Source: Mycolicibacterium sp. P1-5 (lineage in GTDB: Bacteria > Actinomycetota > Actinomycetes > Mycobacteriales > Mycobacteriaceae). From it: 64,000 nucleotides of DNA. The notes under the pieces were generated by a model. The model made no database searches, had not been told where the DNA came from, and saw only the letters and a program-made list of their open reading frames with translations. Below, piece by piece: positions 11,966 to 22,192 of this stretch. Within the stretch, counting starts at the first letter, position 1. The number at the start of each line of letters is the position of its first letter. A program made the position numbers and the translations under genes. The stretch is taken from the NCBI RefSeq assembly GCF_008329565.1, contig NZ_NPKT01000002.1, positions 248,001 through 312,000 on the forward strand. The letters run 5' to 3'.

Positions 11966-13903
11966 TCAGCCCTTCCGGTCCGGGTGCTCGGCCAATTGGT
12001 CGTCGGTGTAGTACTTCTCGAGTTCGGACAGCTCAAACGTCGCCAGCAGATCGGGCCGCATCGCCGGCTGCTGCTCGGGCGTCACCTCGACCTCGGGGAC
12101 CACTGCGGCGACACCGTCGGCGGCGGGCTCGGCAACCTTGCACACCAGCAGCTTGTTGCGCCACCCGGCGTCCATCTTCGGGAAGTCATCGCGGGTGTGC
12201 CCACCACGGCTTTCCGTCCGCTGCAGCGCGGCCTTCGCCACACATTCGCTGACCAGCAGCATGTTGCGCAGATCGATCGCCAGGTGCCAACCCGGGTTGA
12301 AGATGCGGCCACCCTCGACGACGACGTTGGCGTAGCGCTTCTTCAGTTGGTCGATCTTGACCAGAACCTCTTGAAGCTCGCCCTCCTTGCGGATGATGCC
12401 CGCAAGGTCGTTCATCGACTGTTGCAGCTCGGAGTGCAGGGTGTAGGGGTTCTCGGGATTGGCCTTCGGCTCGAACGGCGAAAGCGCCAGCTTGGTGGCC
12501 TCTTCGATCGCTGTATCCGACACCGCGGGACGTTGCGCGAGGGCCCGGACGTAGTCGGAGGCTCCCAGTCCGGCCCGCCGGCCGAACACCAGCAGATCGG
12601 ACAGCGAGTTGCCGCCGAGGCGGTTCGATCCGTGCATACCGCCCGAACACTCGCCCGCGGCGAACAGCCCGGGGGTGGCGCCGGCACCGGTGTCGGGATC
12701 GACCTCGATGCCGCCCATCACGTAGTGACAGGTCGGACCGACTTCCATCATGTCCTTGGTGATGTCGACTTCGGCCAGCTCGATGAACTGGTGGTACATC
12801 GACGGCAGCCGGCGCTTGATCTCCTCGGCGGGCATGCGCGTGGCGATGTCGAGGTAGACGCCGCCGTGCGGGGTGCCACGGCCGGCCTTGACCTCGTCGT
12901 TGATGGCGCGGGCGACCTCGTCGCGGGGCAGCAGGTCAGGGGTGCGGCGCGCGGAGTCGTTGTCCTTGAGCCACTGATCGGCTTCTTCCTCGGTTTCGGC
13001 GTACTGCCCCTTGAACACGTCGGGGATGTAGTCGAACATGAAGCGCTTGCCTTCGGAATTCTTCAGGACTCCGCCGTCACCGCGGACACCCTCGGTGACC
13101 AGGATGCCCTTCACCGACAGCGGCCAGACCATGCCGGTGGGGTGGAACTGGATGAACTCCATGTTGATCAGGCCGGAACCCGCACGGAGTGCGAGCGCAT
13201 GTCCGTCGCCGGTGTACTCCCACGAGTTCGACGACACCTTGAACGACTTACCGATGCCGCCGGTGGCGAGCACCACGGCAGGCGTCTCGAACAGGATGAA
13301 CTTGCCGGTCTCGCGCCAGTACCCGAAGGCGCCCGCGATCCGCCCACCGTTTTCCGGGCCGTCCTTGATCAGATCGGTGATCGCGCACTCGTGGAAGACC
13401 TTGATGCGGGCCTCGTAGTCGCCGAGTTCCTTCTTGTCCTCCTGCTGCAGCGAGACGATCTTCTGCTGCAGGGTGCGGATGATCTCCAGGCCGGTACGGT
13501 CGCCGACGTGCGCCAACCGCGGGTACGTGTGGCCACCGAAGTTGCGCTGGCTGATCTTGCCTTCTTTGGTGCGGTCGAACAGGGCGCCGTAGGTCTCGAG
13601 CTCCCAGACCCGGTCGGGGGCTTCCTGGGCGTGCAGTTCGGCCATCCGCCAGTTGTTGAGGAACTTGCCACCGCGCATGGTGTCACCGAAGTGCACCTGC
13701 CAGCTGTCCTTGGTGTTGACGTTGCGCATCGCAGCGGCGCAGCCACCCTCGGCCATCACCGTGTGCGCTTTGCCGAACAGCGACTTGGTGACTACGGCGA
13801 CCTTCAGGCCCCGTTCCCGGGCCTCGATCACCGCTCGTAGGCCCGCGCCGCCGGCACCGATCACGACCACGTCGTAGGAATGCCGTTCGACTTCCACCGT
13901 CAT
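11966..13903 (-). CDS. sdhA: Succinate dehydrogenase 1 flavoprotein subunit (Rv0248c type)
   Basis: Flavoprotein of 645 residues, the catalytic subunit that binds FAD and oxidises succinate. The dinucleotide-binding motif GAGGAGLRAVIEARERG is at residues 17-33. The FAD-attachment region is in the segment around KAHTVMAEGG, and substrate-site motifs FIQFHPTGM and TEGVRGDGG follow. Order and spacing (anchor, flavoprotein, iron-sulfur) are those of M. tuberculosis Rv0249c-Rv0247c, called Sdh1. ATG start at 13903. Confidence 0.95.
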   Translation of the reverse strand: MTVEVERHSYDVVVIGAGGAGLRAVIEARERGLKVAVVTKSLFGKAHTVMAEGGCAAAMRNVNTKDSWQVHFGDTMRGGKFLNNWRMAELHAQEAPDRVWELETYGALFDRTKEGKISQRNFGGHTYPRLAHVGDRTGLEIIRTLQQKIVSLQQEDKKELGDYEARIKVFHECAITDLIKDGPENGGRIAGAFGYWRETGKFILFETPAVVLATGGIGKSFKVSSNSWEYTGDGHALALRAGSGLINMEFIQFHPTGMVWPLSVKGILVTEGVRGDGGVLKNSEGKRFMFDYIPDVFKGQYAETEEEADQWLKDNDSARRTPDLLPRDEVARAINDEVKAGRGTPHGGVYLDIATRMPAEEIKRRLPSMYHQFIELAEVDITKDMMEVGPTCHYVMGGIEVDPDTGAGATPGLFAAGECSGGMHGSNRLGGNSLSDLLVFGRRAGLGASDYVRALAQRPAVSDTAIEEATKLALSPFEPKANPENPYTLHSELQQSMNDLAGIIRKEGELQEVLVKIDQLKKRYANVVVEGGRIFNPGWHLAIDLRNMLLVSECVAKAALQRTESRGGHTRDDFPKMDAGWRNKLLVCKVAEPAADGVAAVVPEVEVTPEQQPAMRPDLLATFELSELEKYYTDDQLAEHPDRKG

Positions 13904-13940
13904 TTGACCTCGCTAAAGCTGTGGGTATTCAAAGTGTTTG

Positions 13941-14768
13941 TCAGCCAACGAATCTCAGGTCGGAGATGGTGCCACTGGCCACCAGCGCGACGTAGAAATC
14001 GGTGAGCATCAGGGTGCCGAGAGTGATCCAGGCGTACTGCTTGTGGCGGGTGTTGAGCCTGCTGACCTGGGTCCAGATCCAATACCGCACCGGATGCTTC
14101 GAGAAGTGCTTGAGCCGGCCACCGGTGACGTGCCGGCAGGAGTGGCAGGAGATCGTGTAGATCCAGAGCATCACCACGTTGGCCACCAGGATGATGTTGC
14201 CCAGCCCGAATCCGAAGCCACCGGGGCCGTTGTCGGAGTGGAAGGCGACGATCGCGTCGTAGGTGTTGATCAGCGAGATGATGCCGGCGATGTAGAAGAA
14301 GTACCGGTGAGTGTTCTGGATGATCAGCGGAAAACGGGTCTCACCAGTGTATTTCGCGTGCGGCTCGGCCACCGCGCATGCGGTAGGGGCCTGCCAGACC
14401 GTGCGGTAGTAGGCACCGCGGTAGTAGTAGCAGGTCAACCGGAACAGCAACAGGAAGGGCAGCGACAGCGCCGCATAGGGCAGCCACCACACGTCGGGCA
14501 GGAACTGGCCGAAGTGGCTGGCTTCGGGTACGCAGCCGGTGCTGACGCACGGCGAGTAGAACGGCGTCAGGTAGCGGTACTCGGCCACGTAGTAGTTGTT
14601 CTGCAGGAATGCTCGCACCGTCGCGTAGATGACGAACGCGGCAAAGCCGAGGTCGATGATGACGGGTGACTTCAGCCAGTTGTCGGTCCGCAGGGTGCGT
14701 TGCGATATCTGGGCACGACCGGACGAGAAGACACCGGTCTTAGGGCGATTAGTCGCAGGTGCGCTCAT
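13941..14768 (-). CDS. sdhC: Succinate dehydrogenase 1 membrane anchor (Rv0249c type)
   Basis: Membrane anchor of 275 residues with about five hydrophobic helices; it holds haem/quinone sites and links SdhAB to the menaquinone pool. Visible segments include LGFAAFVIYATVRAFL, YAALSLPFLLLFRL and IAGIISLINTYDAIV, with conserved His in HRYFFYIAG and CHSCRH. This is the single-polypeptide anchor of mycobacterial Sdh1, unlike the two-anchor Sdh2. It lies between the Rv0250c-like gene and sdhA in the same operon. Confidence 0.92.
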   Translation of the reverse strand: MSAPATNRPKTGVFSSGRAQISQRTLRTDNWLKSPVIIDLGFAAFVIYATVRAFLQNNYYVAEYRYLTPFYSPCVSTGCVPEASHFGQFLPDVWWLPYAALSLPFLLLFRLTCYYYRGAYYRTVWQAPTACAVAEPHAKYTGETRFPLIIQNTHRYFFYIAGIISLINTYDAIVAFHSDNGPGGFGFGLGNIILVANVVMLWIYTISCHSCRHVTGGRLKHFSKHPVRYWIWTQVSRLNTRHKQYAWITLGTLMLTDFYVALVASGTISDLRFVG

Positions 14769-14836
14769 CTACTGTGATCCCCTTCGCGTGAACTCATCGG
14801 AGGGTACCTAGATCACGGCACCCGGTTAAATTCGGG

Positions 14837-15133
14837 TCAGCGACGGTTGTGGCCGCCCACGCCCTCGTCGTCAACGTCTCGCCAGAACGCGGAGTCGTAT
14901 GGGGTGTCGGGGATTCCGATCTTCTCTCCGGACGCCACGACGGTTTGCTGGGTTAGGGCAAGCTCATTCGCGTCGATGTCGAGAAGCTCCACGTCATTGA
15001 GGATGCGCTCGGCGTCGTTGACGATCCGGCGCATTGCCGGAGTGTCGTCGTAGCGCGACTTCAGAGAGGTCACGCAACGCCGCAATCCGCCAATCAGATG
15101 GTGAAGTTCGGCCAATTCTGTGGTGGTGGACAA
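14837..15133 (-). CDS. Rv0250c-like small protein, first gene of the Sdh1 operon
   Basis: Soluble protein of 98 residues, largely helical and acidic. It occupies the position of M. tuberculosis Rv0250c, directly upstream of Sdh1. The start is TTG at 15133, supported by GGGGAGG 5-6 nt upstream. Its function is unknown; constant linkage suggests a role in Sdh1 assembly or regulation, but this is inference. Two CRP-like sites lie 20 and 72 bp upstream of the start, so it probably leads the operon transcript. Confidence 0.82.
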   Translation of the reverse strand: MSTTTELAELHHLIGGLRRCVTSLKSRYDDTPAMRRIVNDAERILNDVELLDIDANELALTQQTVVASGEKIGIPDTPYDSAFWRDVDDEGVGGHNRR

Positions 15134-15153
15134 CGGGACCTCCCCGGGCTGAA

Positions 15154-15169
15154 GGTGTCATGGATCACA
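15154..15169. promoter_or_regulatory. CRP-like site, weaker copy, before the Sdh1 operon
   Basis: GGTGT-N6-TCACA matches the mycobacterial CRP consensus TGTGA-N6-TCACA at 8 of 10 positions. Its centre is 52 bp, about five helical turns, from the second site. Confidence 0.4.
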
Positions 15170-15205
15170 GTACGACAACCGATGCTAGCCACATTTGGAA
15201 CGCAA

Positions 15206-15221
15206 CGTGAGACAGGTCACG
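15206..15221. promoter_or_regulatory. CRP-like palindrome before the Sdh1 operon
   Basis: CGTGA-N6-TCACG inside the longer perfect palindrome ACGTGA-N6-TCACGT (15205-15222). It fits the CRP consensus at 8 of 10 positions and lies between the Sdh1 operon and the divergent PEP mutase family gene, so it could serve either. Confidence 0.55.
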
Positions 15222-15290
15222 TCGGAAATGGCATTGCGGCAGTCGTGTTGTACGGCCCAGGATCAACACCAACCAGAGAGAGGGGACCCC

Positions 15291-16052
15291 GTGTCCGAGA
15301 AGAGCAGTCTCGCCCAACATGCCCAGGCGTTGTTGGCGCTGCATCAGCCGGGTAACCCGGTGGTGCTGCCGACGGTATGGGATGCCTGGTCGGCGACCCT
15401 GGCGGTGGCGGCCGGATTTGCCGCGCTGACCGTTGGCAGCCATCCGATGGCCGACTCGGTCGGCAAGCCCGACGGTGAGGGGATGAGCTTCGACGATGTC
15501 GTGGCGCGTGTCAGCCAGATCACCGCAGCCGTGGATGTCCCGGTCTCGGTGGACATCGAGTCCGGCTACGCCCAACCGGCCGAACGCCTCATCTCCGGAC
15601 TGCTGAGCGCCGGGGCCGTCGGCCTCAACATCGAGGACACCGTGCACAGTGAGGGCAAGCGGCTGCGCTCCTCGGCCGAGCACGCCGAATTGGTCGGCGC
15701 ACTGCGTACGGCCGCCGACAGCGCGGGGGTGCACGTGGTCGTCAACGCCCGCACCGACTTGTTCCTGCGCAACGACGGCGACGACGCCGACCGGGTCGAC
15801 CGGGCCATCGCGAGGCTCACCGAGGCCGCTGCGGCCGGGGCCGACGTGCTCTACCCGGTGGGCCGCCACGAACCGGAGACGATGCGCCGGTTGACTTCTG
15901 AGCTGACATTGCCGGTCAACGCGATCGCGATTCCGGAATCCGACGATCCGGCGTCGTTCGGCCCGCTGGGCGTCGGACGCGTCAGCTTCGGGCCGTTCTG
16001 GCAGCGTGCGCTGACGGTTCGGGCCAACGAGATCCTGGACCGCTGGCGCTAG
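15291..16052 (+). CDS. Isocitrate lyase/PEP mutase superfamily enzyme
   Basis: TIM-barrel enzyme of 253 residues from the short PEP mutase/isocitrate lyase superfamily. Visible motifs are LPTVWDAWSA near the start, VDIESGYA (metal/substrate loop), GLNIEDTV and VVNARTDLFL. The usual KKCGH loop of true isocitrate lyase is absent, so it is more like the oxaloacetate/carboxyvinyl-type lyases of unknown substrate. The GTG at 15291 was chosen because of the AGAGAGAGGGGA Shine-Dalgarno upstream and the loss of similarity before it. Divergent from Sdh1; ends 12 bp from the converging mmpL gene. Confidence 0.82.
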   Translation: MSEKSSLAQHAQALLALHQPGNPVVLPTVWDAWSATLAVAAGFAALTVGSHPMADSVGKPDGEGMSFDDVVARVSQITAAVDVPVSVDIESGYAQPAERLISGLLSAGAVGLNIEDTVHSEGKRLRSSAEHAELVGALRTAADSAGVHVVVNARTDLFLRNDGDDADRVDRAIARLTEAAAAGADVLYPVGRHEPETMRRLTSELTLPVNAIAIPESDDPASFGPLGVGRVSFGPFWQRALTVRANEILDRWR

Positions 16053-16064
16053 CGCGGCACGCTG

Positions 16065-18968
16065 CTAGGTCTGCGCCGGTAGTGCCGCGGTGTCCACGTC
16101 GTCGCTCGATCGACGCCGCGGTTGCGGGGGCAGGAAGTGGTAGTCGCCGCGCGGGTAGACCACCTGAGGCCACCAGAACCACCGGCCGAGCATCGTGGCG
16201 ATCGACGGCATCAGCAGTGAGCGCACGATGAAGGTGTCGATAAGCAGGCCGATCGCGATCGTCGAACCCATCTGGGCCAGCACAATCAGCTTGCTGAACA
16301 TCATCCCCGCCATCGTGGCGGCGAACACCAGGCCTGCCGAGGTCACCACGCCACCGGTACCGGCCATCGAGCGGATGATGCCGGTCTTCAGCCCGGCGTG
16401 GATCTCGTCTTTGAACCGGGACACCAGTAGCAGGTTGTAGTCCGAGCCGACCGCCAACAGGATGATGACGGACATCAGCATGACCAGCCACTGCACCTGA
16501 ATTCCGAACAGGTCCTGCCAGAGCAGCACCGAGATCCCGAACGACGCGGCGATCGAGCTGCCCGCCGTACCGACGATCACCAGTGCGGCGACCACGCTTC
16601 GGGTCAGGATCAGCATGATCATGAAGATCAGCGTCAGCGACGACACCACCGCGATCAGCAGGTCGTACCGCGCGCCGTCGGACATGTCCTTATACGTCGC
16701 CGCGACGCCGCCGAGATGGATCTTGGCGTTCGACAACGACGACATCTTCAGCGCCTCTTGGGCGGCCTTACGCTCGGAGTCGACGCGAGCGATGCCTTCC
16801 ACCGTCGCCGGATCGCCTTCATGGGTGATGAACATGCGGGTCGACTTGCCGTCCGGTGAGACAAACATCTTCAGGCCGCGCTCGAAGTCCGGGTTCTGGA
16901 AGGCCTCCGGCGGCAGGAAGAACAGGTCGTCGTTCTTGGCCTGGTCGAAGCTCTCACCCATAGCCAGCGCGGTGTCGTTGGACGCCTGCATCTGGTCCAG
17001 CAGAGCCTTCTGCGAGTTGTACGACGCCAGCGCCAGGTCGCGGCTGACCTTCATCGACGCGATCGTCTGCGGCAACAGTGCCGTCAACTGCGGTGCGAGA
17101 TTCGCGAGTTGATCGGTATTGCCTTGCACGCCTGCCGTTTTGTCCGTCACTTCGTCGATTCCGTCGAGGGAATCGAACAGCGACCGGGCCGCGGCGCACA
17201 AGGGAATGTCGTAGCAGTGTGGTTCCCAGTAGAAGTAGTTCCGCATCGGCCGGAACTGGTCGTCAAAGTTCGCGATGTTGTCGCGCAACTGTTTGGTGGT
17301 CTCCAGCAGGTCCTGTGACCGTGCGGCGGAGTCCTGGGTGAGCTGCGTTTGCTTGAGCGAGAGCTGGTACTGCTTCTCCAGGATGTCGATCGAGACATTC
17401 ATCGAGTCAACGGTTTTCAGCTGGTTGTCTAGTTGGTCCCGCTGGAACGGCAGGTTCATGTTGCTGGTCTGACCCTGCACACTCGTTTGGAACGGAATCG
17501 AGCTGTGCTGGATCGGAATGCCCAACGGCCGGGTGATGCTCTGCACCATCGCGATGCCCTCGGTATGCATGACATTGCTGGCGACCTTGTTCAGCACCAG
17601 CATGTCCGCGGGGTTGCGCATGTCGTGGTCGGCTTCGACCATCAGGATGTCGGGATTCATCCGGGCTTGTGTGAAATGCCGGTCGGCGGCGGCGAAGCCC
17701 AGGTTGACCGGTGCTTCCTTAGGCAGGTAGTAGCGGTCGTTGTAGGCCGGCTTGTAACCCGGGATCGCCACGATGCCGAGCAGCACCACGAACAGGCTGG
17801 CGACGAAAATCGGTGCGGGCCAACGCACCACCGCGGTACCGACCCGTCGCCAGAAGCGGCTCTGCGGGGGCCGCTTCGACTCGTAGAGCCCGACGCGGCT
17901 GCCCAGGAACAGCACGGCCGGCCCGAGCGTGACGGCGATCGCCACGATCACCAGCATGCCGATCGCGACGGGTGCGCCCATGGTGGTGAAGTAGGGCAGG
18001 CGTGCGAACGACAGGCAGTACGTCGCTCCCGCGATAGTCAGGCCGGACCCCACGATGACGGGCGCGACGGACTTGAAGGTGGCGTAATACGACTCGTCCC
18101 GGTCCAACCCCATGCCGCGGTCTTCGCGGTATCGCCCGAACACGAATATGCCGTAATCCGTGGCCGCCGCGATCGCCAGCATCGTGAGGATGTTGCCGGC
18201 GAACGTGGTCATGCCAAACGCGCCGTGTAGAGCCAGAATTGAGACCACACCACGCGCGGTCAGCAGCGCCAGGAACGTCAAAAACAGCTGGATCAACGTG
18301 GTGCGGATCGATCGGTAGACGATGAGCAACATGGCCGCGATCGCGGCCAGGGTGATCAGGGTGATCATCGCGAGGCTGGCGTTACCGATGACGTGCAGGT
18401 CGTCGGTCAGCGCAGCCGGACCGGCGACGTAGGCCTGCACGCCAGGCGGCGCCGGCGTCTCCTTGATGACCTTGCGGACGGCATCCACACCTTCGTTGGC
18501 CAGCGTCTGGCCCTGTTCACCGGCGAGGTTCAGCATCACGTAAGACGCTTTGCCATCCGCGCTCTGGGCGCCGGCTGCGGTCAGCGTGTCGCCCCAGAAG
18601 TCCTGGATGTGCTGGATGTGCTCGGGATCCTGCTCGAGCTTGTGGATGATCTCGTCGTAGTACTTGTGTGCGTCCGGGCCGAGCGGCTTCTGCCCCTCCA
18701 CCACGATCATGATCGTGCTGTTGGAGTTGAACTCCTTGAAGTTGGCCCCCATCAACTTCATCGCCTTCATCGACGGCGCGTCTTCGGGAGCCATTGGCGC
18801 CGAGTGCATCTCGCCGACAACCTCGAGCTGAGGCGCGACCACGTTGACCAGAACGGCGACCGCGATCCAGAACAGGACGATCGGCAGCGCCAGGATGCGC
18901 AGCAGATGCGGGACGGCAGGCCGCTTCGGCTTGCTGACAGGTTCGGGTGCGGTGACGGTGTGGGTCAT
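16065..18968 (-). CDS. mmpL: MmpL4/5-type RND transporter with MmpS partner
   Basis: RND transporter of about 967 residues with the usual MmpL layout (helix, periplasmic domain, helices, repeated). The proton-relay type motifs AIAAATDYGIFVFGRYRED and LAVGSDYNLLLVSRFKDE are present. ATG at 18968 overlaps the mmpS stop by ATGA; the longer upstream reading is rejected because it overlaps mmpS. MmpS-paired MmpL proteins in M. tuberculosis (MmpL4, MmpL5) export siderophores and drugs such as bedaquiline and azoles. A MarR regulator precedes the pair. A siderophore role is possible because an mbt cluster lies 26 kb away, but there is no direct evidence. Confidence 0.9.
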   Translation of the reverse strand: MTHTVTAPEPVSKPKRPAVPHLLRILALPIVLFWIAVAVLVNVVAPQLEVVGEMHSAPMAPEDAPSMKAMKLMGANFKEFNSNSTIMIVVEGQKPLGPDAHKYYDEIIHKLEQDPEHIQHIQDFWGDTLTAAGAQSADGKASYVMLNLAGEQGQTLANEGVDAVRKVIKETPAPPGVQAYVAGPAALTDDLHVIGNASLAMITLITLAAIAAMLLIVYRSIRTTLIQLFLTFLALLTARGVVSILALHGAFGMTTFAGNILTMLAIAAATDYGIFVFGRYREDRGMGLDRDESYYATFKSVAPVIVGSGLTIAGATYCLSFARLPYFTTMGAPVAIGMLVIVAIAVTLGPAVLFLGSRVGLYESKRPPQSRFWRRVGTAVVRWPAPIFVASLFVVLLGIVAIPGYKPAYNDRYYLPKEAPVNLGFAAADRHFTQARMNPDILMVEADHDMRNPADMLVLNKVASNVMHTEGIAMVQSITRPLGIPIQHSSIPFQTSVQGQTSNMNLPFQRDQLDNQLKTVDSMNVSIDILEKQYQLSLKQTQLTQDSAARSQDLLETTKQLRDNIANFDDQFRPMRNYFYWEPHCYDIPLCAAARSLFDSLDGIDEVTDKTAGVQGNTDQLANLAPQLTALLPQTIASMKVSRDLALASYNSQKALLDQMQASNDTALAMGESFDQAKNDDLFFLPPEAFQNPDFERGLKMFVSPDGKSTRMFITHEGDPATVEGIARVDSERKAAQEALKMSSLSNAKIHLGGVAATYKDMSDGARYDLLIAVVSSLTLIFMIMLILTRSVVAALVIVGTAGSSIAASFGISVLLWQDLFGIQVQWLVMLMSVIILLAVGSDYNLLLVSRFKDEIHAGLKTGIIRSMAGTGGVVTSAGLVFAATMAGMMFSKLIVLAQMGSTIAIGLLIDTFIVRSLLMPSIATMLGRWFWWPQVVYPRGDYHFLPPQPRRRSSDDVDTAALPAQT

Positions 18969-19405
18969 GCCGACTTCACCAGGCAATAGGTCTGGGCATT
19001 GACGCCATCGGCCGATTGCTCCTCGCGGACGGTTCCGTTCACAGTGACGCGGCATCCAATCTGGTCGCCATCAGTCTGCGCCATCAGGCTGGCGCTGATA
19101 GCCGGCAACGTTGTCGACAGGGTGACCGACCAGGGCAGCGGTGCGGTGATCGTATGCACCCTTGCTTCCGGGTCGAAATAGCTGATCTGGGCAGTGGTTC
19201 CGGGTGCGCCGTAGACGTCGTAGACCATGACCTTGGGGTTGAACTGCACGATCTCGATGCCCGCGCCGGCGCCGGCATTGAGGTCCTGGGACGCGAACAT
19301 CCGGTGCAGACGCGAAACGACCAGGCCCGACACCGCAAGTACGACGATGAGAATCAACGGGATCCAAATGCGTTTCAGCACGCGGCCCACCGGAACAGCC
19401 TTCAC
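18965..19405 (-). CDS. mmpS: MmpS accessory protein
   Basis: MmpS protein of about 146 residues: one N-terminal membrane helix (IWIPLILIVVLAVSGLVV) then a small beta-rich periplasmic domain with NPKVMVYDVYGAPG, the family signature. It supports its MmpL partner in export across the envelope. GTG at 19405 is preferred because GGAAGG lies 7 nt upstream; a TTG at 19423 overlapping the marR stop is the alternative and would add six residues. Middle gene of marR-mmpS-mmpL. Confidence 0.88.
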   Translation of the reverse strand: MKAVPVGRVLKRIWIPLILIVVLAVSGLVVSRLHRMFASQDLNAGAGAGIEIVQFNPKVMVYDVYGAPGTTAQISYFDPEARVHTITAPLPWSVTLSTTLPAISASLMAQTDGDQIGCRVTVNGTVREEQSADGVNAQTYCLVKSA

Positions 19406-19419
19406 CCGACCACCTTCCG

Positions 19420-19908
19420 TCAATGGACATGCCGCGGCGCGGCCGTCTCCGCCTCACAGTCGGCGTTGGTTACCAGCCGCCCGATGAGCGGCAAAGCCAC
19501 TCGCGCCGAAAGCCACAATGCCGATTGCTCCTCGGCCGACAGCGTTGTCAGCAACGCTGCCAAACGGTCCCGGCGCAAGCGCTTGCGATCATCAAGCAAC
19601 GCCTGGCCCGCCTCGGTGATTCCGATCAGACAGACTCGACCGTCATCGGGATCGGGAAGCCGCGTCACCAGCCCGGCGCGTTCCAGCCGCTGGACCAACT
19701 GCGTCATCGAGGGCTGGCTGACGCCCTCCTTACTGGCCAGCGTGGTCAACCGGACCGGCCCTTCGCGGTACACCCGGTTCATGGTGAAGGCCGCGGATGC
19801 ACTCAGATCGGCGCGGTCGCTCAGGAAGCGGATCGTCAGGTCCATGGCCTGGTCCAGGGCGTCGCCCACGCACTCGCTGACGTCTCGATCGGCGAGCGGT
19901 TTTCCCAC
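19420..19908 (-). CDS. MarR-family regulator of mmpS-mmpL
   Basis: Winged-helix MarR regulator of 162 residues. The DNA-binding part reads VSQPSMTQLVQRLERAGLVTR and the wing has DPDDGRVCLIGIT. It precedes mmpS-mmpL on the same strand with stop/start overlap at the alternative TTG, so all three are probably one transcript and the protein probably represses its own operon. In M. tuberculosis the MarR protein Rv0678 (MmpR5) controls mmpS5-mmpL5 but is divergent. GTG start at 19908 has only a weak Shine-Dalgarno. Confidence 0.87.
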   Translation of the reverse strand: MGKPLADRDVSECVGDALDQAMDLTIRFLSDRADLSASAAFTMNRVYREGPVRLTTLASKEGVSQPSMTQLVQRLERAGLVTRLPDPDDGRVCLIGITEAGQALLDDRKRLRRDRLAALLTTLSAEEQSALWLSARVALPLIGRLVTNADCEAETAAPRHVH

Positions 19909-19915
19909 CGGGTAT

Positions 19916-19937
19916 CTATATCACGCGGACTATGTAG
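19916..19937. promoter_or_regulatory. Candidate MarR operator
   Basis: Imperfect inverted repeat CTATAT-N10-ATGTAG lying 8 bp upstream of the marR start, where an autorepressor would bind. A similar CTATCTA stands further upstream near 20070. It is the only symmetric AT-rich element in this gap. Confidence 0.4.
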
Positions 19938-20082
19938 CGGCAATCGAGAGACCTGCTGGTCAGCTTCCCAGTCACTTCCCAGGTTTGCTGACCCGCTACA
20001 GCGGCGATGCAGCCCGCCAGGTTGCTCCCCGAGCGCCACGCACGACGCCGAGTTATATGTCGTCCACTATCTATCGGGGTCG

Positions 20083-21534
<1,452 letters not shown>

Positions 21535-21538
<4 letters not shown>

Positions 21539-22176
21539 GACGGGCTGGCCTCGATCGCCCGGAACTGCACCCACATGCCGGGCACCAGCAGCGCGGGCTG
21601 CGGGCGGTCGATGTCCCACAACACCGCGTCAGTGCGCCCGATCAGCTGCCAGCCGCCGGGCGACCGGCGTGGGTATACGCCGCTGAACTCACCGGCCAGG
21701 CCCACCGATCCAGCCGGCACCGCGGTGCGCGGGTCGCTGCGCCGCGGCACCGCCAACCGCGGGTCACCGGCGATGAGATAAGCGAAACCCGGTGCGAAGC
21801 CGCCGAATCCGACCCGCCACGGCGTTCGGGTGTGGACCTCGATCACCTCGGCAGTCGTCATACCGGTGTGCGCGGCGACGTGGTCGAGGTCGGGGCCGTC
21901 GTAAACCACGTCGATCGTCACGTCGACGCTGCCCTTCGGGTGGTGCTCCACATCCGAGGGGTCGACGTGCAGCCGCTTGAGGCGCTGCCGGGTGGGTTCT
22001 TGACAGGAGGGATCGGCGAGCTTCAGCAGGACTGTTCGGGCGGCAGGCACGATGTCCAGGACACCGGGCAGCTGCGCGTCGCGCAGGCTCGCGGCCAGCG
22101 CCAGCACCTCCTCGGTGGACGGACATTCCAGAAGCAACGCCCGGTCGCCGTAGTCACGAATTCTGTTGGCCACCAT
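21535..22176 (-). CDS. pxpB: 5-oxoprolinase subunit B, KipI-like (Rv0264c type)
   Basis: Protein of 213 residues of the KipI/PxpB (allophanate hydrolase subunit 1) family. Typical segments are [12 protein letters not shown] at the N-terminus, the central [20 protein letters not shown] and the end [15 protein letters not shown]. It works with PxpC in pyroglutamate recycling; KipI in Bacillus also inhibits a sensor kinase, so a regulatory role cannot be excluded. ATG at 22176 was chosen over an upstream start inside the VUT gene. Sits 16 bp after the VUT gene and overlaps pxpC. Confidence 0.88.
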
Positions 22177-22192
22177 GCGCCCTGCCCCAGAC

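Noticed and set aside
11984..13840. Plus-strand frame of 618 codons opposite sdhA
   Set aside because: Antisense shadow; sdhA motifs on the other strand are unambiguous.
15291..16052. True isocitrate lyase
   Set aside because: Far too short (253 residues) and lacks the KKCGH active-site loop; only the wider PEP mutase superfamily is supported.
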